A DNA stretch of 64,000 nucleotides, taken from assembly GCA_903864275.1 (NCBI GenBank), contig CAIPFE010000014.1:310001-374000 (forward strand), written 5' to 3'. Below are positions 50,713 to 59,018 of this stretch, piece after piece. Origin of the DNA: an uncultured Mucilaginibacter sp. (GTDB lineage Bacteria; Bacteroidota; Bacteroidia; Sphingobacteriales; Sphingobacteriaceae). The notes beneath the pieces were generated by a model that did not search any database, was not told where the DNA came from, and saw only the letters and a program-made list of their open reading frames with translations. The translations under genes and the position numbers were made by a program. How positions within the stretch are numbered: the first letter of the stretch is position 1; every line of letters starts with the position of its first letter.

Positions 50713-52890
50713 CTATGGCAGTGCAAAGCAAACATAACTGTCGCCTGATTTGCTGCCGATCTTGCCGCCGCCGCAGGCGATAACTACGTATTGTTTGCCG
50801 TCGATGGCGTAGGTGGCAGGCGTGGCGTAACCGGCTGCAGGCAATTTTGCTTCCCAAACTTGTTTACCCGTTTGCTTATCAAAGGCCCGTATTTTTTGGT
50901 CTTTTGTGGCGGCTACAAATACCAAACCGCCTTTGGTTACTAAAGGCCCCCCATATAATTCGGTGCCGGTAACGGGGATACCTTTTTTGGTTAGTTCAGG
51001 ATATTCACCCAATGGCACTTTCCATAAAAGCTTGCCCGACGTAAGGTCAACAGCATTCAAAGTACCCCATGGCGGTTTAACCCCCGGATAGCCGTTCGTA
51101 TCCAAAAAGCGGTTGTACCCATTCATAGTATAAGGTATTTGGTTTGCCGAATTTTTGATTGCGGAAACCGGCTCTTTCGAGATTAATTTGGCATCCGAAG
51201 ACTTTTCAGGCAATTTCAATAAGAAGGCCAGCAACGCTTTCTTTTCATCAGCTGGTATTTGTTTAAACGATGGCATCATATTGCGCCCGTTTACTATGAG
51301 CTGACCCATTTGTCCTTCGTTATATTTTTTGCCGATATTAACCAAGGAAGGGTACGACGTACCATTCCCCATTAATTCAGCGCCGTGGCATGATATGCAA
51401 TATTTGTTGTAAATAGCATGGCCGATCCCCTTTAACGAATGATCGTTTGTGTTTTTTGGCACATCGATCATCACCAGCGCCCAGGGCATTTCGGTACTAC
51501 TGACATACATAATTTTCGACTCGGGATCTACCGCCGCACCCCCCCATTCGCCACCGCCATCAAAACCGGGGAAAATCCAGCTGCCGTCTTTGCTGGGTGG
51601 TGTAAACATGGCATTATATTTTACCTTGTTATATTTCGCCATCATCTGCTTATGGGTTTCCGGCGTAATATCTGTTACATCTTCCGGTCCGAAATGCTGG
51701 CGGGCAAAAGGTTGTGGCAGGCTTGGTATCGGTTGCGTGGGCCAGGGTTCTTCGCCGGGCAATGCATTGGTTGGAACTGGCTTTTCCGTAATAGGAAATA
51801 TGGGCTGGCCGTTGATACGGTCGAACATAAAAATAAAACCGTGTTTTGTGATCTGCGCCACCGCGTCAATCATTTTGCCATTATGTTTAATGGTCACCAA
51901 ATTAGGGTTGGCAGGCAGGTCGCGGTCCCACATGTCATGATGTACCACCTGGTAATGCCAGATATATTTCCCGGTGGCTGCATCCAGCGCTACCAAACAG
52001 TTGGCAAATAAGTCAGTCCCTTTACGCTTGCCCCCGTAAAAATCCTCGCCGATCGATCCTGTCGGCACATAAACAATTCCCCGCTTTTCGTCCAAAGCCA
52101 TACCACTCCAGTCGTTTGCCCCGCCTAAACGCTTCCAGGCAGTACTGTCCGGCCATGTGTTAAAGCCTTTTTCGCCAGGGTGCGGGATGGTATGAAATAT
52201 CCACCTGAGCTTACCTGTGCGCACATCATAAGCACGAACATGGCCGGGTGCAGAATCATCAGATTCAGATACCCGCGTCCCGATTATTAAAAGATCTTTG
52301 AAAATTACACCCGGTGTTGTACCCGAGACATAGGAATTAGTTTCGCGGCCCAGGTCCTTCGCCAGGTCGATATAGCCTCCTTTACCAAAAGTTGTTATCG
52401 GCTTGCCATCCGCAGCGTCAATAGCGTAGGTCTTGGCGCCCGCGCTATAAAATATTCGCTTGTTCTCACCGTTTTCGTCCTCCCAATAAACAACGCCCCG
52501 GCATATTTTGTACCACGCCAGCGGGTCACCATATTTTGCGCCGTCTGCGGCTGCCGGGTCAAACAGCCACTTTTGCTCACCAGTAGCCGCATCCAAAGCA
52601 AATAATTTCAATTTAGGGCTGGTGCCGTAAAGTATCCCGTCGACCATAATCGGGTTGCATTGGTTTTGGGTGCGGTTGGCGCTGTCTTTATCGTTCGAAC
52701 TGTAGGTCCAGGCCACTTTTAGCTGGTTTACATTTTTCGCCGTGATCTCATCATTTGACGAATAGCGGTTACCGTCTTTTGAACCGGCATAAGTGCGCCA
52801 GCCGGCATATCCGGAAGCTGAGGAATGTTTTTTACAGGATACGATTATAGATGCAGCAACGCATACGAATAACAAGTGCAGGTTTTTCAT
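50713..52890 (-). CDS. PQQ-dependent dehydrogenase with inserted cytochrome c domain
   Basis: 725 residues. A lipoprotein-type signal (VAASIIVSCKKH, C19) leads into an eight-bladed PQQ propeller (GWRTYAGSKDGNRYSS, FALDAATGEQKWLF, VPTGSIGEDFYGG, QVVHHDMWDRDLPAN). A heme c motif CISCH (C498, C501, H502) lies in residues ~486-575, after which the propeller resumes (LNAVDLTSGKLLWKVPLGEY) to the end. Such enzymes oxidise sugars or alcohols in the periplasm and pass electrons to the respiratory chain through the heme. The cytochrome sits between blades rather than at an end. Transcribed from the promoter at 52924-52953. Confidence 0.9.
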   Translation of the reverse strand: MKNLHLLFVCVAASIIVSCKKHSSASGYAGWRTYAGSKDGNRYSSNDEITAKNVNQLKVAWTYSSNDKDSANRTQNQCNPIMVDGILYGTSPKLKLFALDAATGEQKWLFDPAAADGAKYGDPLAWYKICRGVVYWEDENGENKRIFYSAGAKTYAIDAADGKPITTFGKGGYIDLAKDLGRETNSYVSGTTPGVIFKDLLIIGTRVSESDDSAPGHVRAYDVRTGKLRWIFHTIPHPGEKGFNTWPDSTAWKRLGGANDWSGMALDEKRGIVYVPTGSIGEDFYGGKRKGTDLFANCLVALDAATGKYIWHYQVVHHDMWDRDLPANPNLVTIKHNGKMIDAVAQITKHGFIFMFDRINGQPIFPITEKPVPTNALPGEEPWPTQPIPSLPQPFARQHFGPEDVTDITPETHKQMMAKYNKVKYNAMFTPPSKDGSWIFPGFDGGGEWGGAAVDPESKIMYVSSTEMPWALVMIDVPKNTNDHSLKGIGHAIYNKYCISCHGAELMGNGTSYPSLVNIGKKYNEGQMGQLIVNGRNMMPSFKQIPADEKKALLAFLLKLPEKSSDAKLISKEPVSAIKNSANQIPYTMNGYNRFLDTNGYPGVKPPWGTLNAVDLTSGKLLWKVPLGEYPELTKKGIPVTGTELYGGPLVTKGGLVFVAATKDQKIRAFDKQTGKQVWEAKLPAAGYATPATYAIDGKQYVVIACGGGKIGSKSGDSYVCFALP

Positions 52891-52959
52891 GAAACGAGTT
52901 TAGCTTAACCAGGTTTTATGGATTAAAGCTAATCACATTCTGTTAAAAACAAAAACATT
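52853..52959 (-). repeat. 107-bp direct repeat, copy A (promoter and first codons of the PQQ gene)
   Basis: Covers the first 13 codons, leader and promoter of the PQQ dehydrogenase gene. On the minus strand TTTG (52950-52953), an 18-nt spacer and TAGCTTTA (52924-52931) form a promoter. Copy B is at 54935-55042; the outer 37 bp are identical and the rest about 80-85 percent. Confidence 0.8.
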
Positions 52960-53023
52960 CGCGAGTTTCCGAAATGATTCTTAGTTTTTTCACCTGGGCT
53001 AAGATTGTCCCCTCATTATTAAA

Positions 53024-53746
53024 CTAATCCCATAAACCATCACTCCAGCCGGGATTGAACTCATCCCAAGATTTCAATTCATTTTCAGCCCATTTTTCCA
53101 AATCGTAATATCCTGCACCAATTTTAAACGGTCTTCTACAATCCTTATCAAAATCTTTTAGACTATGTTTTAGAAAATGACTATCTGGATAAAATTTCGT
53201 AAATTGAAAAAATAACGGATCCGATTTGTCAGCCAATAAAAATGTGAAAAGGAAAGTTTCTTTCACAGTTTCTTTTAAAATTGAAATTATTTTAGATCTT
53301 ATGTCACTTGAATGGATCAATTGCAATTCTGGTCCTGATTCTTTGTAAATGGTCGGAATCTTAATAGCTATAGGTAAATGCTTATCAAATGAATCTTTTT
53401 TTAAATCAAAAGAGGTATAATAATTAATAATGTATTCGTTACGATAATTCGTTTTTTGGAATGGCATATAATAATTCCTATTAAGCCACATCTTCAATCC
53501 CATGTGTCTTGGGATTGGCGAGTAGCTATTAAAACCACATTGGTGAATTAATTTACCTTTAAAGGGGTCAAATAATACCTCGACACTTGGACTTAATATA
53601 TCACTTTTATTAAAAACAAACCCCGTGGAGTAAACGTAAGGTGAATATTCTTCAATGCTTTTGACAAAAACTGAATTTATAAGACTCGAATTTATTTTGT
53701 CAAAATCATCGTTGTACAATTCACATATTGCCTCGTAAAAAGTCAT
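53024..53746 (-). CDS. AT-rich protein of unknown function
   Basis: 240 residues, no signal peptide, no family recognised. It is rich in aromatic and charged residues (IPRHMGLKMWLNRNYYMPFQ, GAGYYDLEKWAENELKSWDEF), with codon use more AT-rich than its neighbours. It follows the DUF2971 gene on the same strand and both lie between the two promoter repeats, so they are likely one cargo unit. Small paired genes of this kind can be immunity or defence functions, but nothing in the sequence shows that directly. Confidence 0.6.
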   Translation of the reverse strand: MTFYEAICELYNDDFDKINSSLINSVFVKSIEEYSPYVYSTGFVFNKSDILSPSVEVLFDPFKGKLIHQCGFNSYSPIPRHMGLKMWLNRNYYMPFQKTNYRNEYIINYYTSFDLKKDSFDKHLPIAIKIPTIYKESGPELQLIHSSDIRSKIISILKETVKETFLFTFLLADKSDPLFFQFTKFYPDSHFLKHSLKDFDKDCRRPFKIGAGYYDLEKWAENELKSWDEFNPGWSDGLWD

Positions 53747-53945
53747 GTTTGTCTTTTGATAATTATCTTAAAAACTAAAGCAGGGTCAGCTTAAAAAAGA
53801 TGTCCCGATATAACCGATTATCTATGCTCCAAAAAACCATTTAAATTAGAGAGTTGGCATTTATTTAAATTTAGAGAATATCCGAATAAGAACATTCAAA
53901 TCGTGTTACAAAATTGGCACGATGCTATTTTCCAAAGCTTATTAA
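53747..53945. other. Spacer inside the two-gene cassette
   Basis: 199 bp of AT-rich sequence. No gene, hairpin or promoter box is evident to me. Confidence 0.5.
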
Positions 53946-54839
53946 TCAATAATCTACAGCAATAAATTCTAATTCATATTTAAAAAACGCTGGTTCGGCT
54001 TTAAAAAGTTTTATTCCCTTATTTAGCACTTTGCATAAGTCTATAATAAATTTTTCATCGTCGTAGGGCGTATTAATTCCAAAATAAATAGATTCGATTG
54101 CATTTGAAATCGAGATATCTCTTTTCTTACAGGGATATTGCAGAAAGCGGTACTCTAATTCATAATTCCAAAATTTGGCTTTGTTGAAAAATATTGGCTG
54201 AAAAGTATCCAGAATCGCTTGATCATTATCATCTTCGGGTGGGGGAATTAATGGAAAATCTTGATATTTAACTTCACCAGATCCTCTGTCTTCGAATGAA
54301 GATAGTAACGCATAGGCATTTAAGCCTAAACAAATTCCCGTATGTTTATTAGAATAATGAGACCATAATAATATATTATCATTAATCATACAGGTACAAA
54401 ATATACCAAACTCGCTAAGCATCTTTTTCCGATCTGGCGCATCCCTATCCATTTGTTTAAAAAATTCGTAATCACCCTTTTTTGACACCATAAATTGAAC
54501 ATTTTTATTTACTTCAAATTCTAACTCTGACGCTGTAATACCTGAGTATTGGTTTTTCAATTTAGCCTCGAAAAAACCTCTGCAAAGCCCCTCATTTTCT
54601 GCCAATAGGTGAAACGCAAACGAAGTTGTGCAATCATATGGATCATTAAAATTTAACGGGTCTGCGAACCAAGCATATGTTTTTTCGACACTTGCCCTGT
54701 GAGTACTTAATGATAAATCAAGGTACTTATAAACAATTTGAGGAATATTACCGAAATCATCAGTTTGGTACGCTGCTATTTCCCTTTCCCCAAATATTGT
54801 TTCCCGCTTTATAAAAGCATTTTCAGAAATAATTGCCAT
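53946..54839 (-). CDS. DUF2971 domain protein
   Basis: 297 residues. Conserved DUF2971 phrases are visible: VYKYLDLS, TYAWFADPLNFNDPYDC, GIFCTCMINDNILLWSHYSNKHTGICLGLNA and YELEYRFLQYP. The family is poorly characterised and is often found in accessory regions, in some genomes beside defence or toxin genes. AT-rich, as is the gene after it. It lies 60 bp downstream of the truncated PQQ gene fragment and the copy B promoter, which could drive it. Confidence 0.8.
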   Translation of the reverse strand: MAIISENAFIKRETIFGEREIAAYQTDDFGNIPQIVYKYLDLSLSTHRASVEKTYAWFADPLNFNDPYDCTTSFAFHLLAENEGLCRGFFEAKLKNQYSGITASELEFEVNKNVQFMVSKKGDYEFFKQMDRDAPDRKKMLSEFGIFCTCMINDNILLWSHYSNKHTGICLGLNAYALLSSFEDRGSGEVKYQDFPLIPPPEDDNDQAILDTFQPIFFNKAKFWNYELEYRFLQYPCKKRDISISNAIESIYFGINTPYDDEKFIIDLCKVLNKGIKLFKAEPAFFKYELEFIAVDY

Positions 54840-54900
54840 AAATAAGAAATAAAGTCATAGTTGTGAAATTCACATTGTTAGATACTAAGCAATTACCAAA

Positions 54901-54972
54901 TTAAATTGAGCATTTCGGGCTATCGGAGACAAATTCAGCAACATATACAAATAATAAATACAGCTTTTTCAT
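54901..54972 (-). pseudogene. Truncated 5' fragment of a PQQ-dehydrogenase gene
   Basis: The minus-strand ATG at 54972 opens 23 codons, MKKLYLLFVYVAE..., before TAA. The first 13 residues match the real gene at 52890 (MKNLHLLFVCVAA) at nine positions, then similarity stops. With the copy B promoter upstream this looks like the stump of a second or duplicated PQQ gene. Confidence 0.7.
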
Positions 54973-55042
54973 AAAATGAGTTTAGTTTAACCAGGTTTTA
55001 ATACTTTAAAGCTAATCACATTCTGTTAAAAACAAAAACATT
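54935..55042 (-). repeat. 108-bp direct repeat, copy B
   Basis: Same orientation as copy A at 52853-52959, with one single-base indel; the promoter elements TTTG and TAGCTTTA are preserved in the identical 37 bp (55006-55042). It precedes the DUF2971 gene. Confidence 0.8.
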
Positions 55043-55082
55043 GACGAAGATTGAGGTTTGGATCAAACAACCGGGGGCCAAT

Positions 55083-56312
55083 TCACATATTCAACTTTCC
55101 CAACTCCCTTTTTGCTTCAACATTATTCGGGTCGAGCTTTAAAGCCGTTTCCAAATTTCTCCTGGCGTCGCTCTTATTGCCTTGCTGCTGCCAGGCCTCG
55201 CCCAACAGGCACCTGGTAAATGACGATTCGGGATATTTTTTCAATGTCTTACCGGCAAGGTCAATTGCATCTTTTGCGTGGTTGATCTGCAGCATTAACT
55301 GGATGGCATCATCCCAATCTTTTACTGTAAAAGTAGTTTCATCAATAAGCTGCTGATATTCGGGATCTTTAGCGAGGCAATAAAACGCGGATAAGTTTTC
55401 TTTCCACTGGTTGTTTTCGGCCAAAGCCTTTTTAATAATGGCAATTGCTTTTTTGTCATCGCCCAATAATATGTAGGCTTCGGCAATCCGGGCGTACATG
55501 CCGTTCCAGCCATCGACCATTATTTCGGCGTCATGCAGCAGCGCCTCTCCCCTTTTTATGTTCCCGGCTTTTAAAGCGTTGATTGTTTGGTTTACTTTTA
55601 TCCGGCCATAATGGTAATTGAGTAATTTTTGGAGGTCATCAAAAGGCGTTTTAGAATTATCAACCCGCAGATCAATTTGATTGAACCATTCGTTATTTGT
55701 TCGCTTTACAACTAAGGCCGCCGACTGTTTCCCGCTCAACTGCCCCCCAGCAGCCTGGCCGGCAAGCAGGCTTTTTAACAACCGCTCGGACAACCTGCCC
55801 GCTGTATGCTCAAAAATATAAGCCATTTTAACTAATACACTATCGCCTAACTGGTTGCCCACCACCACAAAGTTTTTTCCAAAAAGATGTGATGAATACC
55901 CCTTCCAGTTCTTTAATGCCGGGCCTGTGAAGGCGTACACATTCCCTTTCGCATCAATGCCGGCAACCTGGCGGGTATCAAATTCGTCGTCTTTTTCGCG
56001 CGTGTAATTAATGGCTTGCTCAATAGTTTTGCCCGCTTTTAATTGTTTGAACCCGTTGATGGCATAATCGGGGTTAGTTTCTGCGATTACCGAAAATGCC
56101 CCAAGGCCCGGCTCAATATAGATGGTGGAGTTGCCTACATAAATATTATTGGTGGCAACGGCAATGCCCCACTCCTGCGCAGCTTCATCATAAGCAGTAA
56201 TTGAAAATGTTGAATTGATGTTTTTGTTTAATAACAGGCTCGGCAGGTTTTGGGCAAAGGATAGTTTAAACAGCAATAAAGCTATTGTAAATGTTGTTAA
56301 TTTTTTGTGCAT
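55083..56312 (-). CDS. DUF1028 domain protein with TPR tail, exported
   Basis: 409 residues. Signal peptide to ~20 (LLLFKLSFAQ). Residues ~30-230 are the DUF1028 Ntn-hydrolase-like fold: NSTFSITAYDEAAQEWGIAVATNN, GLGAFSVIAETNPDYAINGF, FDTRQVAGIDAKGNVYAFTG, FVVVGNQLG. The C-terminal third has TPR repeats (YARIAEAYILLGDDKKAIAIIKKALA, FTRCLLGEAWQQQGNKSDARRNLETALKLDPNN). Function unknown. It follows the beta-sandwich gene at 56320 by 7 bp and is in its operon. Confidence 0.85.
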   Translation of the reverse strand: MHKKLTTFTIALLLFKLSFAQNLPSLLLNKNINSTFSITAYDEAAQEWGIAVATNNIYVGNSTIYIEPGLGAFSVIAETNPDYAINGFKQLKAGKTIEQAINYTREKDDEFDTRQVAGIDAKGNVYAFTGPALKNWKGYSSHLFGKNFVVVGNQLGDSVLVKMAYIFEHTAGRLSERLLKSLLAGQAAGGQLSGKQSAALVVKRTNNEWFNQIDLRVDNSKTPFDDLQKLLNYHYGRIKVNQTINALKAGNIKRGEALLHDAEIMVDGWNGMYARIAEAYILLGDDKKAIAIIKKALAENNQWKENLSAFYCLAKDPEYQQLIDETTFTVKDWDDAIQLMLQINHAKDAIDLAGKTLKKYPESSFTRCLLGEAWQQQGNKSDARRNLETALKLDPNNVEAKRELGKLNM

Positions 56313-56319
56313 GAAATAG

Positions 56320-56964
56320 TTAAAATGTTGTTACCGTTAAATTTTTATAAGCCCCAACAGCGCAGTTCCCCAGCCAAAAGCCGACTGATCCACTTTTAAG
56401 GCTGCTATCCAAAGGACTATAAATAAAGTCGGGCGTTGCATGGTGATCAACAAATACAGTGAGCTTGCTGCCTTTTACAATTATTTTTACGTGGAACCAT
56501 CCGTGCAGCGGCAGGGTTGCTTTTGCCTGGTATTTATTGCCTTCATAATCCCACCAGTTATATTCTGCTTTCTTTTCGGGCATGTATTGGATGGCGTTTA
56601 TGGTACCGGAACTTTCGGGCCTGAAATATACCGATTCATAATGGTGCGCGTCCTTTATCCTGAATGCCAAACCCAGGAATCCGCCCTTCTGGCCGGGCCA
56701 CGCTGCATCCATTTCGATGATCCCGTCTTTAAATTCAAGGGCTTTTGGGTAGGCGATGCTTGCCGATTTATAGTTGCCGATCCTTCGCTTTAATAACAGC
56801 GCTTTTTGCCCCATATGCTGACCAAAGGCATAATCCAGCGTATCGGTGCGCGGGATAACCCAATCAGACTCTTTCATAATAGCGTAGTTATGGATAACCG
56901 GTTTTTTCTGTGCATCTGCGGTGACAAACAATAGGAGCAGCGACGCAATAGATAATATTTTCAT
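56320..56964 (-). CDS. Secreted LamG/DUF1080-like beta-sandwich protein, paralogue 1
   Basis: 214 residues. A signal peptide covers 1-18 (ASLLLLFVTADA). The rest fits a concanavalin-like sandwich (FKDGIIEMDAAWPGQKGGFLGLAFRIKDAHHYESVYFRP, GWFHVKIIVKGSKLTVFVDHHATPDF, SGSVGFWLG). Such domains bind sugars or act as 3-keto-glycoside hydrolases, but no catalytic residues are assignable. It resembles the protein at 58228. First gene of a two-gene operon with the DUF1028 gene. Confidence 0.7.
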   Translation of the reverse strand: MKILSIASLLLLFVTADAQKKPVIHNYAIMKESDWVIPRTDTLDYAFGQHMGQKALLLKRRIGNYKSASIAYPKALEFKDGIIEMDAAWPGQKGGFLGLAFRIKDAHHYESVYFRPESSGTINAIQYMPEKKAEYNWWDYEGNKYQAKATLPLHGWFHVKIIVKGSKLTVFVDHHATPDFIYSPLDSSLKSGSVGFWLGNCAVGAYKNLTVTTF

Positions 56965-57072
56965 TTGAGAGAAATTTATGAGGCGTGTTGAAGTTTAGCG
57001 AAACGAGATAAAAAATTCGCGTGCTCTGTGTCTTCTCGGCGCTCTCCGTGGTTAAATTTTTGCCCCTTCATA

Positions 57073-58197
57073 CTAATCCAAATTCATATCCTTACCGGCC
57101 TGCAAGTCGTTTATAGCTTTTTGAACTACATCCGTATTAAATTTACTCTTTGCCTGCGGAAGGGCCTTTTTCGCAAATTCGAGGGCTTTTTTATAGTCGC
57201 CTAAGGCCGAGTAGCCGCTCGCCATACCGATATTGGTGTACAGGTCATCCGGGTGTTTATCATAGTTCATTTTAAATACTTCAAAAGCCTGCTTACTCTT
57301 TTTTTCATTAACCAGGTCAGTAGCGTACCTGTAAACCTGTTTCTCATCGGCAAACGGCAAAGCCTTTTTCATAGCTTCGTCAGCTTCGGCACCCCGGCCA
57401 AGGCTATCAAGTACCATAGCCTTTGTTTTCCAGGCCGCGAAGCTTTGGCTGCCCCCAAAATTAGGGCCCACTGCATTATCTGTCCACAATAAAGCCTCAT
57501 CAAGATTGGTTTTATTTTCTGCACAATATTGTGCCGCCTGGTTCCAGGCTTCCCAGGTAAAGCCCTTGTTGCTCCTAAGCTCTTTCCTGAATAACGTTAA
57601 CTGGTTAGTTACTACATCAACATCAATTTTAAAGGGGATCACCAGTTTTTCCCATTCCAGTTGCACGACCGCACTTGAAGGTGTTTGATCCGCAAACTCA
57701 TATTTCAGCCACTCCACACTTTTGTCGGCCGGTACAGGTTTTACTTTCACCCGCAGTGCGTCTTCAGCGGGATTGTAATAAAAACTACCCCACGAGGTAG
57801 AGTTTTTTGAAAATATCAGGGTGCATTCATTAGGATCGTAAGCTATAGAAAACCCATACCTGCCGGCGGCTAAAGGCTGGCCTTCGATCTTGACATCGGT
57901 CGAAAATTCAATCGTAGTATTTTCGTTGGCACCTGCACGCCACGGCGCAGCTTTTGATGTGCCAAATCCCTGGTCGACATATCCAACCGGTACCAACTCA
58001 CCCCAGATATGCGCTTCCCTTTTATTAACATGTGGGCGGTTGTAGTGAATGGTTACGTCGGCAAGGCCAATTTGCTCGCTGATGGATGCCCGTTTATTGC
58101 CTCCTGCGGGCAATGCGGTTAATTGTGCCTGCACTACGCCAACTAAGGCAAGCTGCGTAAACACGGTAATAATAGTTGCTGTTAAAAGTTTTTTCAT
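57073..58197 (-). CDS. DUF2911 domain protein with TPR-like tail, exported
   Basis: 374 residues. Signal peptide to ~24 (TQLALVGVVQAQ). The DUF2911 domain covers ~35-190 (VTIHYNRPHVNKREAHIWGELVPVGYVDQGFGTSKAAPWRAGANENTTIEF, LAAGRYGFSIAYDPNECTLIFSKN). The tail has helical repeats (EADEAMKKALPFADEKQVYRYATDLV, GMASGYSALGDYKKALEFAKKALP). Widespread in Bacteroidota, function unknown, envelope located. It follows the gene at 58228 by 30 bp on the same strand. Confidence 0.85.
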   Translation of the reverse strand: MKKLLTATIITVFTQLALVGVVQAQLTALPAGGNKRASISEQIGLADVTIHYNRPHVNKREAHIWGELVPVGYVDQGFGTSKAAPWRAGANENTTIEFSTDVKIEGQPLAAGRYGFSIAYDPNECTLIFSKNSTSWGSFYYNPAEDALRVKVKPVPADKSVEWLKYEFADQTPSSAVVQLEWEKLVIPFKIDVDVVTNQLTLFRKELRSNKGFTWEAWNQAAQYCAENKTNLDEALLWTDNAVGPNFGGSQSFAAWKTKAMVLDSLGRGAEADEAMKKALPFADEKQVYRYATDLVNEKKSKQAFEVFKMNYDKHPDDLYTNIGMASGYSALGDYKKALEFAKKALPQAKSKFNTDVVQKAINDLQAGKDMNLD

Positions 58198-58227
58198 TGT
58201 AATAAATTTTGAGGTTTAATAAATTAG

Positions 58228-58884
58228 CTATCGATCGCTTTTAATTTCAAGATTTGCAAAATCACCTGCAAGGTCATATGACCACAGGCCAATCAACCCG
58301 TCGCTTCGTGTGTTCAGCTTTTTTACTTTTAAGGACGGGACAGTGGAATGATTGACGTACACAGTGATCTCCTCTTGACCAACAACAATATGGGCGTGAA
58401 ACCAATCAGCTGGCTGAAGTGAAGGGGTTACCCCGCTCTCGTACATTAGCGGATGCTCCTTTCGCAGCCTCTCCCAGGGATAATCAGGCTGGCTGATATA
58501 CTGTACCATGTGCTTTCGCCGCAAGGTGTCCGTCGACCGAAAATTAAAAGGGCGGAAATAGATGCAATCATAAGTTATTGTGTCAATGGCATGAAACGCT
58601 ATACCTAAAAAGCTTTGCTGAAAAACATCGCGCCCACGTATATCAACATCAATACTCCCCGTTGAAAAGGTGACATTTTTTATCAACACAATACCTGTAG
58701 CTGTCACGCCCGTGCCTTTACTGTCGTCAATAATATTTACATGCTGGTTGGGCGCGTAAACGAGCTTATTGTCGTTGAAAAGCTTACTTAGATTATATTT
58801 TTCAATTTTTTGCGCCTGGCATAGTGACGATACAAGGAGGCAAAAGAAAAACAAAGGCCGGAATAAAAAAGTTCTCATTTCCAT
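58228..58884 (-). CDS. Secreted LamG/DUF1080-like beta-sandwich protein, paralogue 2
   Basis: 218 residues with a signal peptide to ~24 (FCLLVSSLCQAQ). Shared wording with the protein at 56320 includes a YFRP element (TYDCIYFRPFN versus HYESVYFRPES), a W-F-H strand (WFHAHIVVGQEEITVYVNHSTVP versus WFHVKIIVKGSKLTVFVDHHATP) and a G-x-W end (LIGLWSYD versus SVGFWLGN). The two are paralogues. Ligand unknown. First gene of an operon with the DUF2911 gene. Confidence 0.7.
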   Translation of the reverse strand: MEMRTFLFRPLFFFCLLVSSLCQAQKIEKYNLSKLFNDNKLVYAPNQHVNIIDDSKGTGVTATGIVLIKNVTFSTGSIDVDIRGRDVFQQSFLGIAFHAIDTITYDCIYFRPFNFRSTDTLRRKHMVQYISQPDYPWERLRKEHPLMYESGVTPSLQPADWFHAHIVVGQEEITVYVNHSTVPSLKVKKLNTRSDGLIGLWSYDLAGDFANLEIKSDR

Positions 58885-59018
58885 TTAGATTTTTAAATTC
58901 GACCAAAACTGCTAAATAACCAGTTAAATATGCGATTCAAACACGTTTCAATTTTGTTCATTTTTATTATTGAAGTTTTATTAAATTTAAAAAACGCATG
59001 TAGCTATTTTTAACGCGG

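Noticed and set aside
51439..52011. 190-codon and overlapping 163-codon open frames on the plus strand
   Set aside because: Both are antisense to the PQQ dehydrogenase gene, whose domains and heme motif are clear.
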